DNA of 64,000 bases from Cycas panzhihuaensis (Eukaryota; Cycadophyta), in NCBI GenBank assembly GCA_023213395.1, contig CM041465.1, forward strand, positions 84,141,741 to 84,205,740. The letters are read 5' to 3'. This document shows, in pieces, positions 1 through 11,860 of this stretch. Position 1 is the first letter of the stretch. Each line of letters begins with the position of its first letter. Made by a program: the position numbers and the translations under genes. The notes under the pieces were generated by a model, which worked only from the letters and a program-made list of their open reading frames with translations, did no database searches and was not told the origin of the DNA.

Positions 1-1132
1 TACACCTCACTCTCACCAATTTACACATGTGGGTACTCACATGTAAAGATAAGTATAAGGTAAGGTTAAGTTGATTTGATTTAATTTGAGTTAAGTTTAT
101 TTGAGTTAAGTTCAATTATATTTTATTATTATTTAAATTTTAGGGGTTGAGGAGTTTTCCTCCTCCCCCAAACTATATATATGGAGGGGTGTGCAACTCT
201 AGTGCTTTTATACACCACCTACAATTTGGACATTTGTAATGCTTTTTCTTAACAATGGATTGAATACAAAGGATTTTCTATTTATAAAATAATGTATTGA
301 TTATGTGTTTATATCCTGCCCTGTTCTCTATTGATTATTTTCTTACATATATCTCTATGCACATTTTTTTTCTATTTGCTTGCCATAACATGATATACAA
401 ATGATCTCTTTGCCATAATGATACCCTTATTTTTAGCATTCATAACCACATATATCATCAATATTCCCTTTAATATTATTTTAAACCCTTGAATTTTTGC
501 CACATATCATAATAATTTCATTTCATATGTATAATTATCTACCCACTTATAATAAGTATACATAACATTTTATTATCATCATGTTCTCAATAATATAGAT
601 GGCATCATAATTTTCATGCAAAACATACTCATATATTTAATACTAAAGTATACTCTCAAATAATGATACCCTCATATTCATGTAAGTACCCACATAATAA
701 TGATTCCACCATATTTTTATATCTCATTTCATGCCAACATAAAATTTTACCACAATCATGCCCTTATTTAACAAACCATTCAATAATATGTCCTCATATT
801 ATGATTTATCATATGTCATATACCTGTCTATTTACTGTTATATATACCTATTAAGTTTTATCACTTAATATATGGTATAGGCTTGCTACCTATTTACTAT
901 TTCACTAATGAGATACTAATATTATTTTGGTTGTGAATCTCTATTTGAGATGCTTATAAAAGCCTCCATAATGGTTCATTAATGATAACAAATCCTTAGG
1001 TAGGACACTCACAAAAGCCTTCACAAATGAACTATCATATCTTCTTCATTGATGTATTACTTTTATAGGATGATTAATCCTACTTAAGTAATCTTTTATG
1101 GATAATCTTTAAATACACCTATATATTTCATG
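1..1132. other. Unassigned AT-rich flank left of G1
   Basis: No convincing gene or recognisable element is seen. The longest open stretch is about 63 codons and has no domain-like pattern. An imperfect palindrome built on acatgtg/cacatgt lies at about 20-47. Removing G1 joins this flank directly to 7229, so both sides are the pre-insertion target DNA. Confidence 0.6.
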
Positions 1133-1137
1133 AATAT
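1133..1137. repeat. Left target site duplication of G1 (aatat)
   Basis: The five bases aatat directly precede the terminal TGT of the left LTR and recur at 7224-7228 directly after the right LTR. Confidence 0.9.
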
Positions 1138-1432
1138 TGTAATGAACCTGAATCGAAAGAGAGAAATCCAATTTTATATTGTAACAAAAGAGCTAAAATT
1201 ACTTATAAGAGTATAAAGCATCTGTAATCACATGTATTGATGGGCCTCTTCGAGGGGGAAATCTCTAATACATAAGATCATAATACTTCCAGATGATCCT
1301 CACTCCTACATTACATACATATATATAGGGCTATTAAAATTGCCCATATCTTTTACTTATGAATGTGAGATAATTACAAGAATAGAAATATAAGATTTGA
1401 GAAGAAGAGAGATAAGGGTTGGGTTCTTAATA
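1138..1432 (-). repeat. G1 3' LTR (left copy)
   Basis: Near-identical to 6930-7223 and begins TGTAATGAACC. Its end reads TTCTTAATA where the other copy has TTCTTAACA, so one terminal base has mutated. Confidence 0.92.
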
Positions 1433-1436
1433 AGTT

Positions 1437-1450
1437 CCCCCCCCCCTTTT
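1437..1450 (-). promoter_or_regulatory. G1 polypurine tract
   Basis: On the minus strand this reads four A then ten G, four bases before the 3' LTR. This is the expected place for the plus-strand primer of reverse transcription. Confidence 0.8.
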
Positions 1451-1469
1451 AAAAAGCTTTGCCTTTAAA

Positions 1470-2720
1470 TCTTGACTAGTCCTGGATGCTCTTGAATAAA
1501 TTTCTCACTTTCCCAAGTTGAATCATCATGTGGCAATTACTTCCATTTTATGAGATACTCTTTGATGTGTTGAGAGTGCAAATGCCTAAACCTTACCTCT
1601 AAAATTCATTTAGGTATTAGTTGAAACCTCCCTTCATTATCCAATATTAGCAATACTGTTTGTGCCTGCACTTGCTGTCCAATTTCCCTTTTAAGATAAG
1701 ATACATGAAAAATATTATGGATTTTAGTTGTTATAGGTAACTCCAAGGCATAAGCTAATTTCCCCACTCATTTAAGGATTTTATAAGGCCCATAAAACCT
1801 TGGCTCCAAGTTATGCTTACCCTCTCTTTTAAGTGAAGTTTGCTTGTATGGTTGCAAGTGCAAGTAAACCCAATCTCCTACTTAAAACTCTTGTTCACTT
1901 CTTCATTTATCTTCTTATTTTTTCATTTGGTAATGAGTTAAGTTAAGGTTTTCCTTCAATATCTTGAGTGTCTCTATGGTTTATTGTAGATGCTCCTCCA
2001 TAGCTTGAACTCTAGAGTTATCTATGGTGTAATTCTTAATAGATGGTAGTTCATACCCATATAATGCCTAGAAGGGAGTTATTTTTATTGCCATATGCTA
2101 AGTAGCATTATACCACCATTTTGCCATAAGAAGCCAATGATGCTATTGATTTTGTTTATCTAACATGTAGCATTGGAGATATCCTTCTAAACATTTATTA
2201 ACCACCTTTGTTTATCCATCTGTTGTAGGTGGTATGTTGTGCTCATTGTTAGCTTGGAAGAGTTTAGTCCAAAAAAGCTTGGAAGAGTTTAGTCCAAAAA
2301 ATATTTATGAACTTTGGGTCTTTGTCACTAACAATCTTCTTAGGCATTCCATGGAGCCGATGTATCTATTTTAAGAAAATCTCAGCAATTTATTTTGCCT
2401 TATAAGTAGACTAGATTCCACCAGAATGAGTATACTTTATTAATCTATCAACAAATATAGGGATGGCATCCCTCCCATTTGATTTTGGTAATCATGTGAT
2501 GAAGTCCATGGATATTTCTTCCCATCTTTGATTTGGTATAGGGAGTGGATGCAATAGACCAAGCATCTTACTTATTTCACCCTTTTATCATTGGCACACT
2601 TCACAAGCTGCAACCCATATTTTAGTATCTTGCTTGAGCTCATTCCAATAGAAGGATTGCTTAATTAGATGGCAAGTCTTTAGGAATCTAGAATGGCCTT
2701 CTATTAGAGAGGCATGTACA
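1470..2720 (-). pseudogene. G1 integrase with C-terminal chromodomain (broken)
   Basis: In several minus-strand frames this reads as a gypsy integrase. It has a zinc-finger end CEVCQ near 2600, a core with FVDR near 2450 and SDKDPKF near 2320, and a TDG-stop-TKVVNK segment near 2210 where the third catalytic acid is Lys. The C-terminal part has NIFHVSYLK near 1670. A chromodomain follows at 1470-1570 with EYLIKWK, DSTWE and FIQEHP. Chromodomains bind modified histone tails and bias integration. Many stops occur, mostly TAA or TAG where Gln is expected, so no function is possible. Confidence 0.85.
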
Positions 2721-2959
2721 TCATGTAATATCTTCTCCTTAATCTTGGAATCAGGATTAATATATATTATATTTTTGTACTGTAGGATGTTTGCTACCCA
2801 TGAAAATCTTTTATGACTATCTTGATCAACCTATAGATACTGTATTAATTACTTTATCTTAGTATCCTTTTCCCACTCTTCCCTTACCTTCTCGATCCAT
2901 GAAGAGGTAACTATTGTTAATGCATATAATATAGAATCTCCTTCTTTTTATGATAGGGC

Positions 2960-4160
2960 ATCAATAGCTATATTTTCCTTCCCTTTTTTATATATGATTT
3001 CAAAATCAAAATCTTGTATTTTAGAGACCCATTTTTATTGATCCTTAGAAGCTACCCTTTGGTCTAGGAAATACTTCAGGCTTTCATGGTCTATCTTTAT
3101 TTTGAAATGGGTTCCAATTAAATATTAATGCTATTTTTGAATTGCTTATAGGATTGCCATCATCTCTTTTTCATATGTAGACTTGACTAAGTCCCTGGAC
3201 TTTAATTTTTAACTTTCAAAGGCTATGGGCCTCCTTTATTGCATGAGGACTACTCCAATATCTTGTCCTGAGGCATCACATTCAATGATAAATATTTTAG
3301 TGAAGTCAGGAATTGCTAAAACTAGTGTGGTATCCATGGATACCTTTAGGCTCTTAAAGGCTTCAATAGCAACATCTGTCCATATGAATGAATCCTTCTT
3401 TAATAATTATGTTAAGGGTGCTACAATCTTGGCATACCCTTTGATAAAATTTTAGTAGTACCCTATTGAACCTAGGTATCCACGTAGCCCTTTGATGTTT
3501 TTGGACTGTGGCCAATTTACTATGGCTTCAAAATTCCTTGGATCGACCTTAACTCCATCTTGTGAGATGATATACCCTAAGTACTCTACTTCATGCCTTT
3601 TAAAGCTGTATTTTGATTTGTTTGCAAAGAGTTTATTATCTTCTAATAATTGAAAAGCCTTATCAACATGTTAAAGATGTTCTTCCTTTGTCTGGCTATA
3701 CACTAAGATGCCATCAAAGAACACCAAGATAAACTTCCTTAGATAAGGTCGAAAGATTTTATTCATGAGCCCTTGGAATATGGCCGATGTATTAGTTAAG
3801 CCAAAAAGTATGACTAAGAATTTATAGTGGCCTTCATGGGTGTGGAAAGTTATTTTATGAGCATTGGTAGCCTTGATTCTAATTTGGTGATATCCGAATT
3901 TTAAATCTATGGTGGTGAAAAGGGTTACTTCATTCAATTGATCTAACAACTCATGAATCATTAGTATGGGGAATTTATCTTTAATAATAATTTTATTTAA
4001 TTCTCAATAACTCACACACATACGCAAGGATCCATCCTTCTTTTTTACTAATATTACTAGTGCTAAAAATGTACTTTTACTTTCCCTAATGGCCTTGGCT
4101 TCAAGAAGTTCATGCACCAATTTTTTAATTTCATTCTTTTACTAATAAGGATATCTATAA
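2960..4160 (-). pseudogene. G1 reverse transcriptase and RNase H (broken)
   Basis: The longest open piece is 3671-3961 (96 codons), with TIDLKFGYHQI and the fingers/palm pattern of gypsy RT. The catalytic YxDD box reads FFDG, so the second Asp is gone. Thumb and connection follow to about 3460, with PDFTKIFIIECDASG opening RNase H near 3310. Further on come KIDHESLKYF and IYKKGKENIAIDALS. Several in-frame stops interrupt it. The layout PR-RT-RNaseH-IN is diagnostic of Ty3/gypsy. Confidence 0.88.
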
Positions 4161-4289
4161 GGTTAGATGCTAGGTGGATTTCTACCACCAATGAGTTCAA
4201 TGGCATGATCTTCTTCCCTTTCTAGACAAAGCCCCTTAAGAATGTCTTTGAAAACCTTGCTATGTTTGACTAACACTTCTTATAATTTA

Positions 4290-4770
4290 GGTGTTAGGTT
4301 ATTATCCTTATAAAGATCTTCCTTTGCTACTAACTCATACCCTTCTAATATATAACATCTAGTGATAAGTCATGTTCCTCATTTTCTTAGAAGCTTCTCC
4401 ATCTTATGTGAACTGATGACCTATGATGGAGGTAGGATAATTCCATTAAGTTGGTACTGTTGCCCTCTTAAGTTAAAATAAATGAATAATTCCTCCAAGT
4501 TAACTTGAAAAGTACTTAATGTTTTTAACTATTATACTCCCAAACCACATCGCCTCCTCCCACTTGAATGACATACATTGAGGAAGCTAATTGGTAATCT
4601 CCTATAGTCATTTTAATATTATGACATTTACCTCCATAGGCTAATGTACCATAATTGGCAACTATAACTTGAAAATTCTTAACTGGATAAGAAAAATAAT
4701 TTGATTCTTCTAAAAGTTTCCTATTGATAAAATTATATGTGCTTTCTAAATCAATTAAGATGACTATCCT
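4290..4770 (-). pseudogene. G1 aspartic protease and PR-RT linker (broken)
   Basis: Minus-strand reading near 4690-4770 gives VILIDLESTYNFI. This matches the retropepsin active-site strand, but the usual D-S-G-S motif reads D-L-E-S, so the catalytic Asp remains while the Ser-Gly loop is lost. Downstream, MYVIQVGGGDVVWE near 4550-4590 is the conserved segment that leads into RT in gypsy elements. Confidence 0.75.
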
Positions 4771-5812
4771 TTTTTTTCTTGATATATCCTATAATCTTCA
4801 AGGTCTATGAAGCTTCAATCCTTGCTAAAGCTTGGACATATATTGTTGTTGTGTTCTCTTCTTCAATGTCTAGTGGTTTAGGAGTAGTATCATCTTCTAC
4901 AATGGATTCTTCTAGATCTTCTTCTTGTGTATCTTCAATGATGAATAGTCATCTTTCTAAACATTTATGATCTTTATTCCACTTCTCATTGCATCAAAAG
5001 CAAATACCCTTTAGCCTTTTCTTATCCATTTCTTTAGTTGTCATCCTTTATGTTATAGGAATATATGGGCTTCTTTTTTCTTCCCCCATCCTATTATATT
5101 TTTAGGTAGCCCTATTTTTAGCTTCAATTTATCGAGCTGCTATGATTGCTTCTATTATGACACTCAGTTTTAACAAGTGCAATCCATATCGTATATCTTC
5201 TTTTAAACCCCCAATGTAGAGTTCAAGCAATTTTTCATTACTAAGATCATCAACTAGGGTGGCTAATTTTTGGTGTTCTATAGTGTATTCTAATATTGTT
5301 CCTTCTTATTTTAGTTTATCCAACTAACTAAAGTAGTCATCATCCCAAATATTATCAAATTTCACTGAAAGATCCTCCACAAAAGTTTTCCACTTATATG
5401 ATATTCTTTCACACTTCTTCTTTATCCATTGGTACCATTAGAAGGGTTCTGATTCCATATGTAAAGAAGCTAAGATGATTTTTTTATTAGATGGTACTTG
5501 GTGAAGACTAAAAACTTGTTCCATTTGGCTGACCCAGGTCCTCACATCTTTTCCATTAAATTTTCTAGTTTCCACTTTAGGGAGATAATTAGATCGTAGC
5601 CCTCCTTGGTCATGGTGATTACCTTCACTCCCTATCTTATCCTTCCCCTTCCAAGATCCCTCATTATATTTTTGTAATCCAAACAGTCTTATAATCTTTT
5701 GAAGGGTTTTGCTAATTCTTCTAATTTCATATTCAAACTTACCCATCCTTAAGTCTAATTGTTCTATTATATCATCATGTTCATCCCACGCTGGGTCATT
5801 TTTTGGGGCCAT
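4771..5812 (-). pseudogene. G1 gag (broken)
   Basis: The start codon at 5812 opens 124 codons (MAPKNDPAWDEHDDII...) with a helical N-terminus and the gag core segment KVETRKFNGKDVRTW. The region then continues with stops to a zinc knuckle at 4961-5002. There C, C, H and C are all present (CF, CNEKW, DHKC), but the residue before the second Cys is a TGA stop, likely from TGG. It binds RNA in the particle in intact relatives. The first Met is supported by its place at the head of a long open frame. Confidence 0.85.
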
Positions 5813-6912
5813 GGTTACAAGACCTAATCAAAGTTAAATGTTTACTTTATAAAAGGTATCTAGAAAAAATGAATTTACTAAAAATAACCTAATTAGGGTT
5901 TAGTCACTGGGGTTAAACAGATGAAGACCAATAACATAGCGATTTCTAGGTTCAGGATTGTTTAGTTTGTAGGCCCTCTGATATACTAATCCTAGTCATA
6001 AATAGTATCAACTTATAGAGGCTAAAGCTCTACTCTATAGTCATACTATCCCATCTCTAGGGTACATGGAGAGTAACTTCCCAGGGCTAACTGCTTACTA
6101 ACAAACTATAAATTATAGATGATTAACAAGTCTCCTATTGTTACCTATACTAAGAATGCTTACCTAGGGGGTCCTCCTATATACTCATAGGTACGTGGAG
6201 GCTCAATTCTAATTAGGTTCTGTTTAAGTCTTGGTTTAGGAATGTGATCTCCAGTCCTTCGCACAAGGGTAGAAAATCCACAATGTGCTTAGTCCAAAAT
6301 GATAGTTCCTTGTGGTATTTATAGACCCCTGGTATAGGGTCTCTAGCCTAGACCAACTAAAAAGATTATAAATAAAAAGTAAACTACTATAAATTATTAA
6401 GAGAAATGATAAAACTATTTCTCTCTAAAAAAATATAGTTGAAAAATACATAAAATATGAATTAAAATAATGGCCTCTAAAAATATGATTCTAATAGTTT
6501 AGACAGAATTGAATTCTGATATCTATATCAAAAGTTATGACTCTTTTAAGAAATTCACTATTAGGGTTACTAGGAACTATAATAGTACCTACCAGTAAAA
6601 TGCTAATAACTTTTTACTATGAACTTTTATTAACTCAAACCTACTTCTATCAGAAAGTAAATTTAGAAACACATAGAATAAAAAAAAAATTGAGGTCATT
6701 TAGATACTTGTAGCCAAAGTTATGACTCTTTGACATTGAGGTTGTAGATCTATCCTAAAAATATGGTGACTGAAAAGTAGGTTGAAATTAATTTTGCTGT
6801 AATTTTTGTACTTTCACCCCAAAATCTATAGTGTGACCACTCAAGATTTACAAGGTGAGCAATTTCATTTCAAATTCACCCTTCAAAGACCCTTAATGTC
6901 ACCTCCCAGATC
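5813..6912 (-). other. G1 5' untranslated leader
   Basis: About 1.1 kb between the primer binding site and the gag start with no coding pattern on either strand. Confidence 0.65.
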
Positions 6913-6927
6913 GTTGTTTTGATACCA
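6913..6927 (-). promoter_or_regulatory. G1 primer binding site (initiator tRNA-Met type)
   Basis: On the minus strand TGGTATCAAAAC starts two bases inside the 5' LTR. The first eight bases match the initiator-Met primer site common in plant LTR elements. Confidence 0.75.
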
Positions 6928-6929
6928 AT

Positions 6930-7223
6930 TGTAATGAACCTGAATCAAAAGAGAGAAATCCAATTGTATATGGTAATATAAGAGCCAAAATTATATATAA
7001 GAGTATAAAACATTCGTAATCACATGTATGATGGGCCTCTTCGAGAGGGAAACGTCCAATACATAAGATCACAATACTTCTAGATGATCCTTACTCCTAT
7101 ATTACATACATATATATAGGGCTATTAAGCTTGCCTATCTCTTGGACTTATGAATGTGGGATAATTACAAGAATAGAAATATAAGATTTGAGAAGAAGAG
7201 AGATAAAACTTAGGTTCTTAACA
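6930..7223 (-). repeat. G1 5' LTR (right copy)
   Basis: Begins TGTAATGAACC and ends TTCTTAACA, so the TGT/ACA ends are intact. Pairs with 1138-1432. Confidence 0.92.
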
Positions 7224-7228
7224 AATAT
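7224..7228. repeat. Right target site duplication of G1 (aatat)
   Basis: Exact match to 1133-1137. Confidence 0.9.
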
Positions 7229-8120
7229 GAATCTACATAAATTAAATATATCAACATACCATCAAAATTTATTTTCATCTCTTATATGTGGTTTCGTATG
7301 CCATTTGTATATGGCTCTTCATTTGTCCTAAATTTTACTTTCTTATCTCCTGTATATAAATTTACATCTCATTCATCATATTCTTCAACTTCACATAGCT
7401 CCTAGATCTTGATCACATGGCATTAACAAAACTATAATATATTTAAAATTTTGTCTCATTAAAATCACCTCGTATCTAGGTGTAGTACTAACTCATATAC
7501 TAGCTCTATCTTTGGCTCATATTGGTTATATCTCTAGCTCATATTAGCTCTAAAGGCTTCTTCCTATTGTACAAAATTTTTCTTCACTATGGCTTTGATA
7601 CCATATTAGAATTTATAATTACACTCTGATACCACATTAAAAATATAGAGTAATACATAGAAATTATAACATGCATATATGATGATAGAATTATCTCATA
7701 AGTTTTTTATACATAAGGAGTAAACATAAACACAAAGTACTAAAATACATAAATCATACATCATAAGTAACAAGAGCATTCACCATAAGAGAGACAACAT
7801 ATGTATATATGATAAAGCTAGTATGGAAAAAACCATAGGAAAAGATGGAGTTGGGAGATCCTCTTAATGATCATAATGATTATATCTCCAAGTCATAGAC
7901 TTTTCTCTCAAGTTCTCAAGTGGTGTGTATACATATTTATATTATGATTTATATTAAGAGTAACCTATCACATGTCTTGAGCCTTTATATCATCTAATAG
8001 TATGCTTATATAGATATGTGTGTATCTCATATAGCTCAATATATGTGATTGGTGAGATTGTGTGTGTGTCCCCATCATAATATTAAATTTATATATATGA
8101 TTAAACCACATATTCTAAGA
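7229..8120. other. Unassigned flank between G1 and the nest
   Basis: No gene is seen. Two minus-strand primer-site-like motifs, tttgatacca (about 7589-7598) and tctgatacca (about 7627-7636), suggest a decayed retroelement junction, but no paired LTR was found. A short GT run is near 8060. Confidence 0.5.
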
Positions 8121-9588
8121 AGTACTACTAGTGTGAGCTCCAATAAGGGTATATAATTTAATATTTCTGAGGACTACTCTACACTTATTTCTAGTTGATT
8201 TAAGTATTTAGTTTATCTTACCTATTAAGTAACCTTTTTATTAATTTCCTATATAGGTTACATGCTACTAACTCATATAAGTGGTGAAGCTCTCTAAGTG
8301 TTTATTATAGGTTTTGGTGCATGCAGAGCAATTTGGAGTTTCTCCTTCTTCCTCCTCCCTCTAATCCATTTCCCTAAACAAGTTTAGTACCTATTTTGAA
8401 ATTATTATACTACTAGAATTTCATTAGAAAGGTTATAAAAATGGTTAGTATTAAAGTGTGTTTTAATGTGTTTTTTTAGTATTTTCAATTTTAATACAAA
8501 TATTTTTTCATTATAATCCAATCCAACTAGTAGAAATGTTGCCAAAATTTTCGTAGAAAGTTGGCTTTAATATTACATGCAGTCTAATGTATTATGATCC
8601 TTTTGGGAAATTGGAGAGCTATGAGTTACATGAAAAGGGTTTATATTAGTTGCTTAACTCCTTGCATCAGGTATTCCCCTTAAAGCCCCAACTTCATAAG
8701 TTTAGTTACAAAAGAAAAAGGCTTATAAATCATCATTTTATTTGATAATTTTATTTTGAAAATAAAAATGTTATAAAAAGTGTTAGTTTACCTACTATTC
8801 AACCATTGTTATCCACTCTTCCCTTACTTCATATGTAGGATTTTATTTTAAAATGAAAAAGGGCATAAATAAAAGAGCATAAAGAAAGAAAGCTTAAAAG
8901 TGTTGCATCTTTGTTTTACCATGTGCCTTCTTAAAGGGCCATCAAAGAAGAGGTTCACACCTATTACAAGTCCTTGAATTTATAGGAAACTATCCTTGTT
9001 TGGTTAATTAGGTTATTCTTTATTTGCATACAATCAAATTTACATATTAGTTGTATTAAATTATACTAGTTATATTAAGATTGTCCAACAAAGATAAGGG
9101 ACAATTTTCTTTCTATCTAGATGTCATTACTAGATAAGAGGGATAGCCTTATACCTTTAGGTATTAAGTCTCCAATATGTGTTCTAAATAGGTAATTAAA
9201 TGATGCCTATCCTTGCTACGTGCTTATGTGTGGGGCATGGATAGTGAAGTGAGCTTCATCCTTCCTATTGAAAGAGGTGGCCTCTATGTTCTTCACCTTC
9301 TATGAGCTTGAGGTTCATTAGAATTAGATGTGATTATTACTAGGTCACCCTCACACTTGTGTGAGAGCCATTACTGGTATTGATGAGCCCCCACCAATTC
9401 ATCTTTAGGTAAATCTATCTTATGGTCTTGATTTCTTTAAACCTCTCACTTTAGACAGTCCTTTCCTTGATTTTTTAGATTGAGTCCTTTATTTTAGGGT
9501 TAAGTAAGAGTCTCGTTTAGGTTAGATTAGTTAGCATGAGAGGGTTTAGTTACATAACATAGATATATAACTATATAAGAGCTATATT
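8121..9588 (+). repeat. TAT element 5' LTR, first part
   Basis: Aligns by eye with 58922-60420, starting at agtactact against tgtactact. The alignment breaks exactly where C1 is inserted and resumes at 17198. Confidence 0.82.
9584..9588. repeat. Target site duplication of C1 (ctata), left
   Basis: ctata precedes the C1 left LTR and recurs at 17193-17197. The uninterrupted counterpart is in the TAT 3' LTR near 60430. Confidence 0.88.
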
Positions 9589-9884
9589 AAAAGAATGGAT
9601 CTATCCTTCATCTCCATGCACTAAATACAAAGGAAAACATGGGAGCAAGAGAGACTTGAGAGAAAACGAGTAGCTCTCACAACATGGAGAGGTAAGAATG
9701 AGCCTCCTCTATTGAGATTTTACTTTTATATTGAGAAAGAGGGCATTAGAGTTAGGTGAAATAAAATTACAAATAATGCACATGAAATTACATTTCACTT
9801 AAGTGATCTAATTTAAAGTTTACTTAAGACCCTTTTTAGAAATAATAAACTAATATAATAACCTTGTAACATTAACCCTTGTCA
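9589..9884 (-). repeat. C1 3' LTR
   Basis: Matches 16895-17192 and the LTRs of C3 and C5. The plus-strand start reads TTAAAAG instead of TGAAAAG, a point change. Confidence 0.9.
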
Positions 9885-9896
9885 ATCTTCCCCTTA
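9885..9896 (-). promoter_or_regulatory. C1 polypurine tract
   Basis: Minus strand TAAGGGGAAGAT directly before the 3' LTR. Confidence 0.8.
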
Positions 9897-10346
9897 ATGG
9901 TAGAAGGTCATTTCATCCTATTTTATTCTATCCTATGAGGTCTTCATTTGAGTCTATTAAAAACAAACTACTATGACACTTTTGTGGGAAACCCTCATGG
10001 GAAAGAAAACCTACAGATTTTCTAATCTACTACCCTAGCTTAGGTAGCTCTTTAAATGAAGCTAGATAGCCAATTGATATAATGAATTTTGTAGTTGAAA
10101 TCTATTGAGTATCCATATATCATTTGGTCATCACCCATGCCTTTTTAGGTTTTCACAGGTTCTAATTTTCTAAAATGATACAACCCTTATCATTTTATAT
10201 CCATAAGGGGTTTTCACAAATGGGATAGTGCAGAGACTTACTATTATTCTTCCATGCCCACAAGGGGTTTTCATGAATGAGATACAGTATGATGGTCCTA
10301 TTGTTATCTTCTTCAATCATTCAGAGATGGAGACCCTAAGGCTGAG
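9897..10346 (-). other. C1 3' untranslated region
   Basis: About 450 bp between the RNase H end and the polypurine tract. It contains repeated aaggggttttca segments (near 10205 and 10262) that match the repeats in the C3 3' region at 57857-57940. Confidence 0.65.
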
Positions 10347-10859
10347 TTACTTTTGGAACTCTTCAAACTTCACTCTTTTCAATGGTTTGGTGAAGATATC
10401 AGTCACTTGATCTACTATGGGGTAGTACTCCAGTTGAATTGTACCATCATAAACTAGTTTTCTAATCCTATGGACTTTTGTACTTATATATTTAGTATGA
10501 TCATGAAATACAAGATTTTTAGCCATTTGGATTGTAAATTGATTATCTACATGTAAGCTAGTAGAACTTGTTTGGGTGGCATTTAATATATTTAATAATT
10601 TTCTAAGCCATATCACCTCCTTACTTGTCTTAGAAGCAATAATATATTTAGCTTCAGTAGTTAAGTCTATAATTATCTTCTGCCATCTGGATCTCCATGA
10701 TATTGGTGTTGTTCTAAGAAATGTTACATACCCAGACATAGATCTTCCTGTGTCTTCATCTCTAGCAAAGTCTGAGTCTATGTATAAATAAAGTTTAAAT
10801 TCTGCATTAGGTTCATATAATAGACCATATTTACTAGTCGTCTTCAGGTACCTTAACAC
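10347..10859 (-). CDS. C1 RNase H domain (intact 170-codon remnant)
   Basis: An open minus-strand frame covering the end of the RT connection and the whole copia RNase H. It degrades the RNA strand of the RNA-DNA hybrid in intact elements. Catalytic acids are visible in order: YIDSDFARD, TTEAKY and HVDNQ, then TKPLKRVKF near the C-terminus. The sequence just upstream carries a stop, so this is a fragment of a longer pol. Its survival as an open frame in an otherwise broken element is probably chance. Confidence 0.75.
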   Translation of the reverse strand: MLRYLKTTSKYGLLYEPNAEFKLYLYIDSDFARDEDTGRSMSGYVTFLRTTPISWRSRWQKIIIDLTTEAKYIIASKTSKEVIWLRKLLNILNATQTSSTSLHVDNQFTIQMAKNLVFHDHTKYISTKVHRIRKLVYDGTIQLEYYPIVDQVTDIFTKPLKRVKFEEFQK

Positions 10860-11860
10860 TCGTATTACAACTTACCAGTGATTTAGCTTAGGATTTATCA
10901 TGAATCTTATAAGAATATCGATAGAGTATGCAATATCTAGTTTGGTGTTGGTAGTATAGATGAGACTACCTACAAGTTGCCTGTAGAGTGTTGCATATGC
11001 CTCCCTAGTATCACCATCAACTGAGATTTTAACATTAGGTTCCATAGGTGTATCCACTGGTCGAGCACCTTCCAACTAAAACTTTGTCAGAAGATCATTG
11101 ATATATTTTTCTTGGGAGAGAAATATTTTGCCATTATTTTGAGTTACTTTAATTCCCAAGTAATATTTCATCAACCTAAGGTCAGACAATTCAAAAGTCT
11201 TAGCAAGGTCCTTCTTCAGCTGACTAATTACCTATTCACTATTCCCTATTATTAGTATATCATCCATAAAGATTAAGATGTTAAATGACTTTATCATTTT
11301 GGTACTTAATGAATAATATTGTATCAATATCTTGATAGTCACAAACCTCCTATCTAAGTTACCTCATTCTTTTAGACAACTTAGTAAACCAAGTATGAGG
11401 GGCTTATTTTAGGTCATATAAAGACTTTCTGAGCTTGCAAATCTTATGCTCCTGACTAACAATCTTGTATCCTTCTAGTTAAGCCATATAAATTTCTTCT
11501 TTATGGTCCCCATTGAGAAATTGAGTCTTAACATCAAGTTGGTAGATTTTTCAACCTTGTTGAGTAGCCAAGGCTTTAAGAGTTCTAATTGTAGGACACT
11601 TGGTTGTAGGATCAAAGATTTCAGTGTAGTCGGTACCTTCCTTTTACGTGAATCATTTTGCTATCAACCTTGCCTTATGTTTTTCTAGGGTTCTATTTGA
11701 TCTATACTTATTTTTTAAGACCCATTTATTTTGAACTATCTTTCTTCTAAGTGGTAGATCAATAAGCTCCCATTGACCATTCTTAATAAGAGATTGGTAC
11801 TCTTCATTCATGGCATTTATCTAAGCTACATGCTTTACAATTTATTGGTTTATTAGGGCC
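10860..11860 (-). pseudogene. C1 reverse transcriptase (broken)
   Basis: Recognised by alignment with C3 and by a minus-strand open piece at 10872-11075 (MEGARPVDTPMEPNVK...), the thumb/connection of copia RT. Upstream, several frames hold the segments corresponding to the C3 RT, including ITINGEW-like and VCDYQDIDTILF stretches near 11300. Multiple stops and frameshifts break it. Confidence 0.75.

Larger units (their letters stand above)
1138..7223 (-). mobile_element. G1: Ty3/gypsy chromovirus, degenerate, minus strand
   Basis: A complete-length but dead LTR retrotransposon of 6086 bp. Two LTRs of 294-295 bp begin TGTAATGAACC. The right one ends TTCTTAACA and the left one TTCTTAATA. It is flanked by exact aatat duplications. 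Read on the minus strand the order is LTR, initiator-Met-type primer binding site, gag, protease, RT, RNase H, integrase, chromodomain, polypurine tract, LTR. The LTRs differ at roughly 10% of positions by eye, so the insertion is old. The small size, short LTRs and chromodomain fit a Reina- or Galadriel-type chromovirus. The exact clade is inference. Confidence 0.92.

Noticed and set aside
3225-3455. 76-codon plus-strand open frame
   Set aside because: It lies antisense to the G1 RNase H, which reads convincingly on the minus strand, so it is a shadow.
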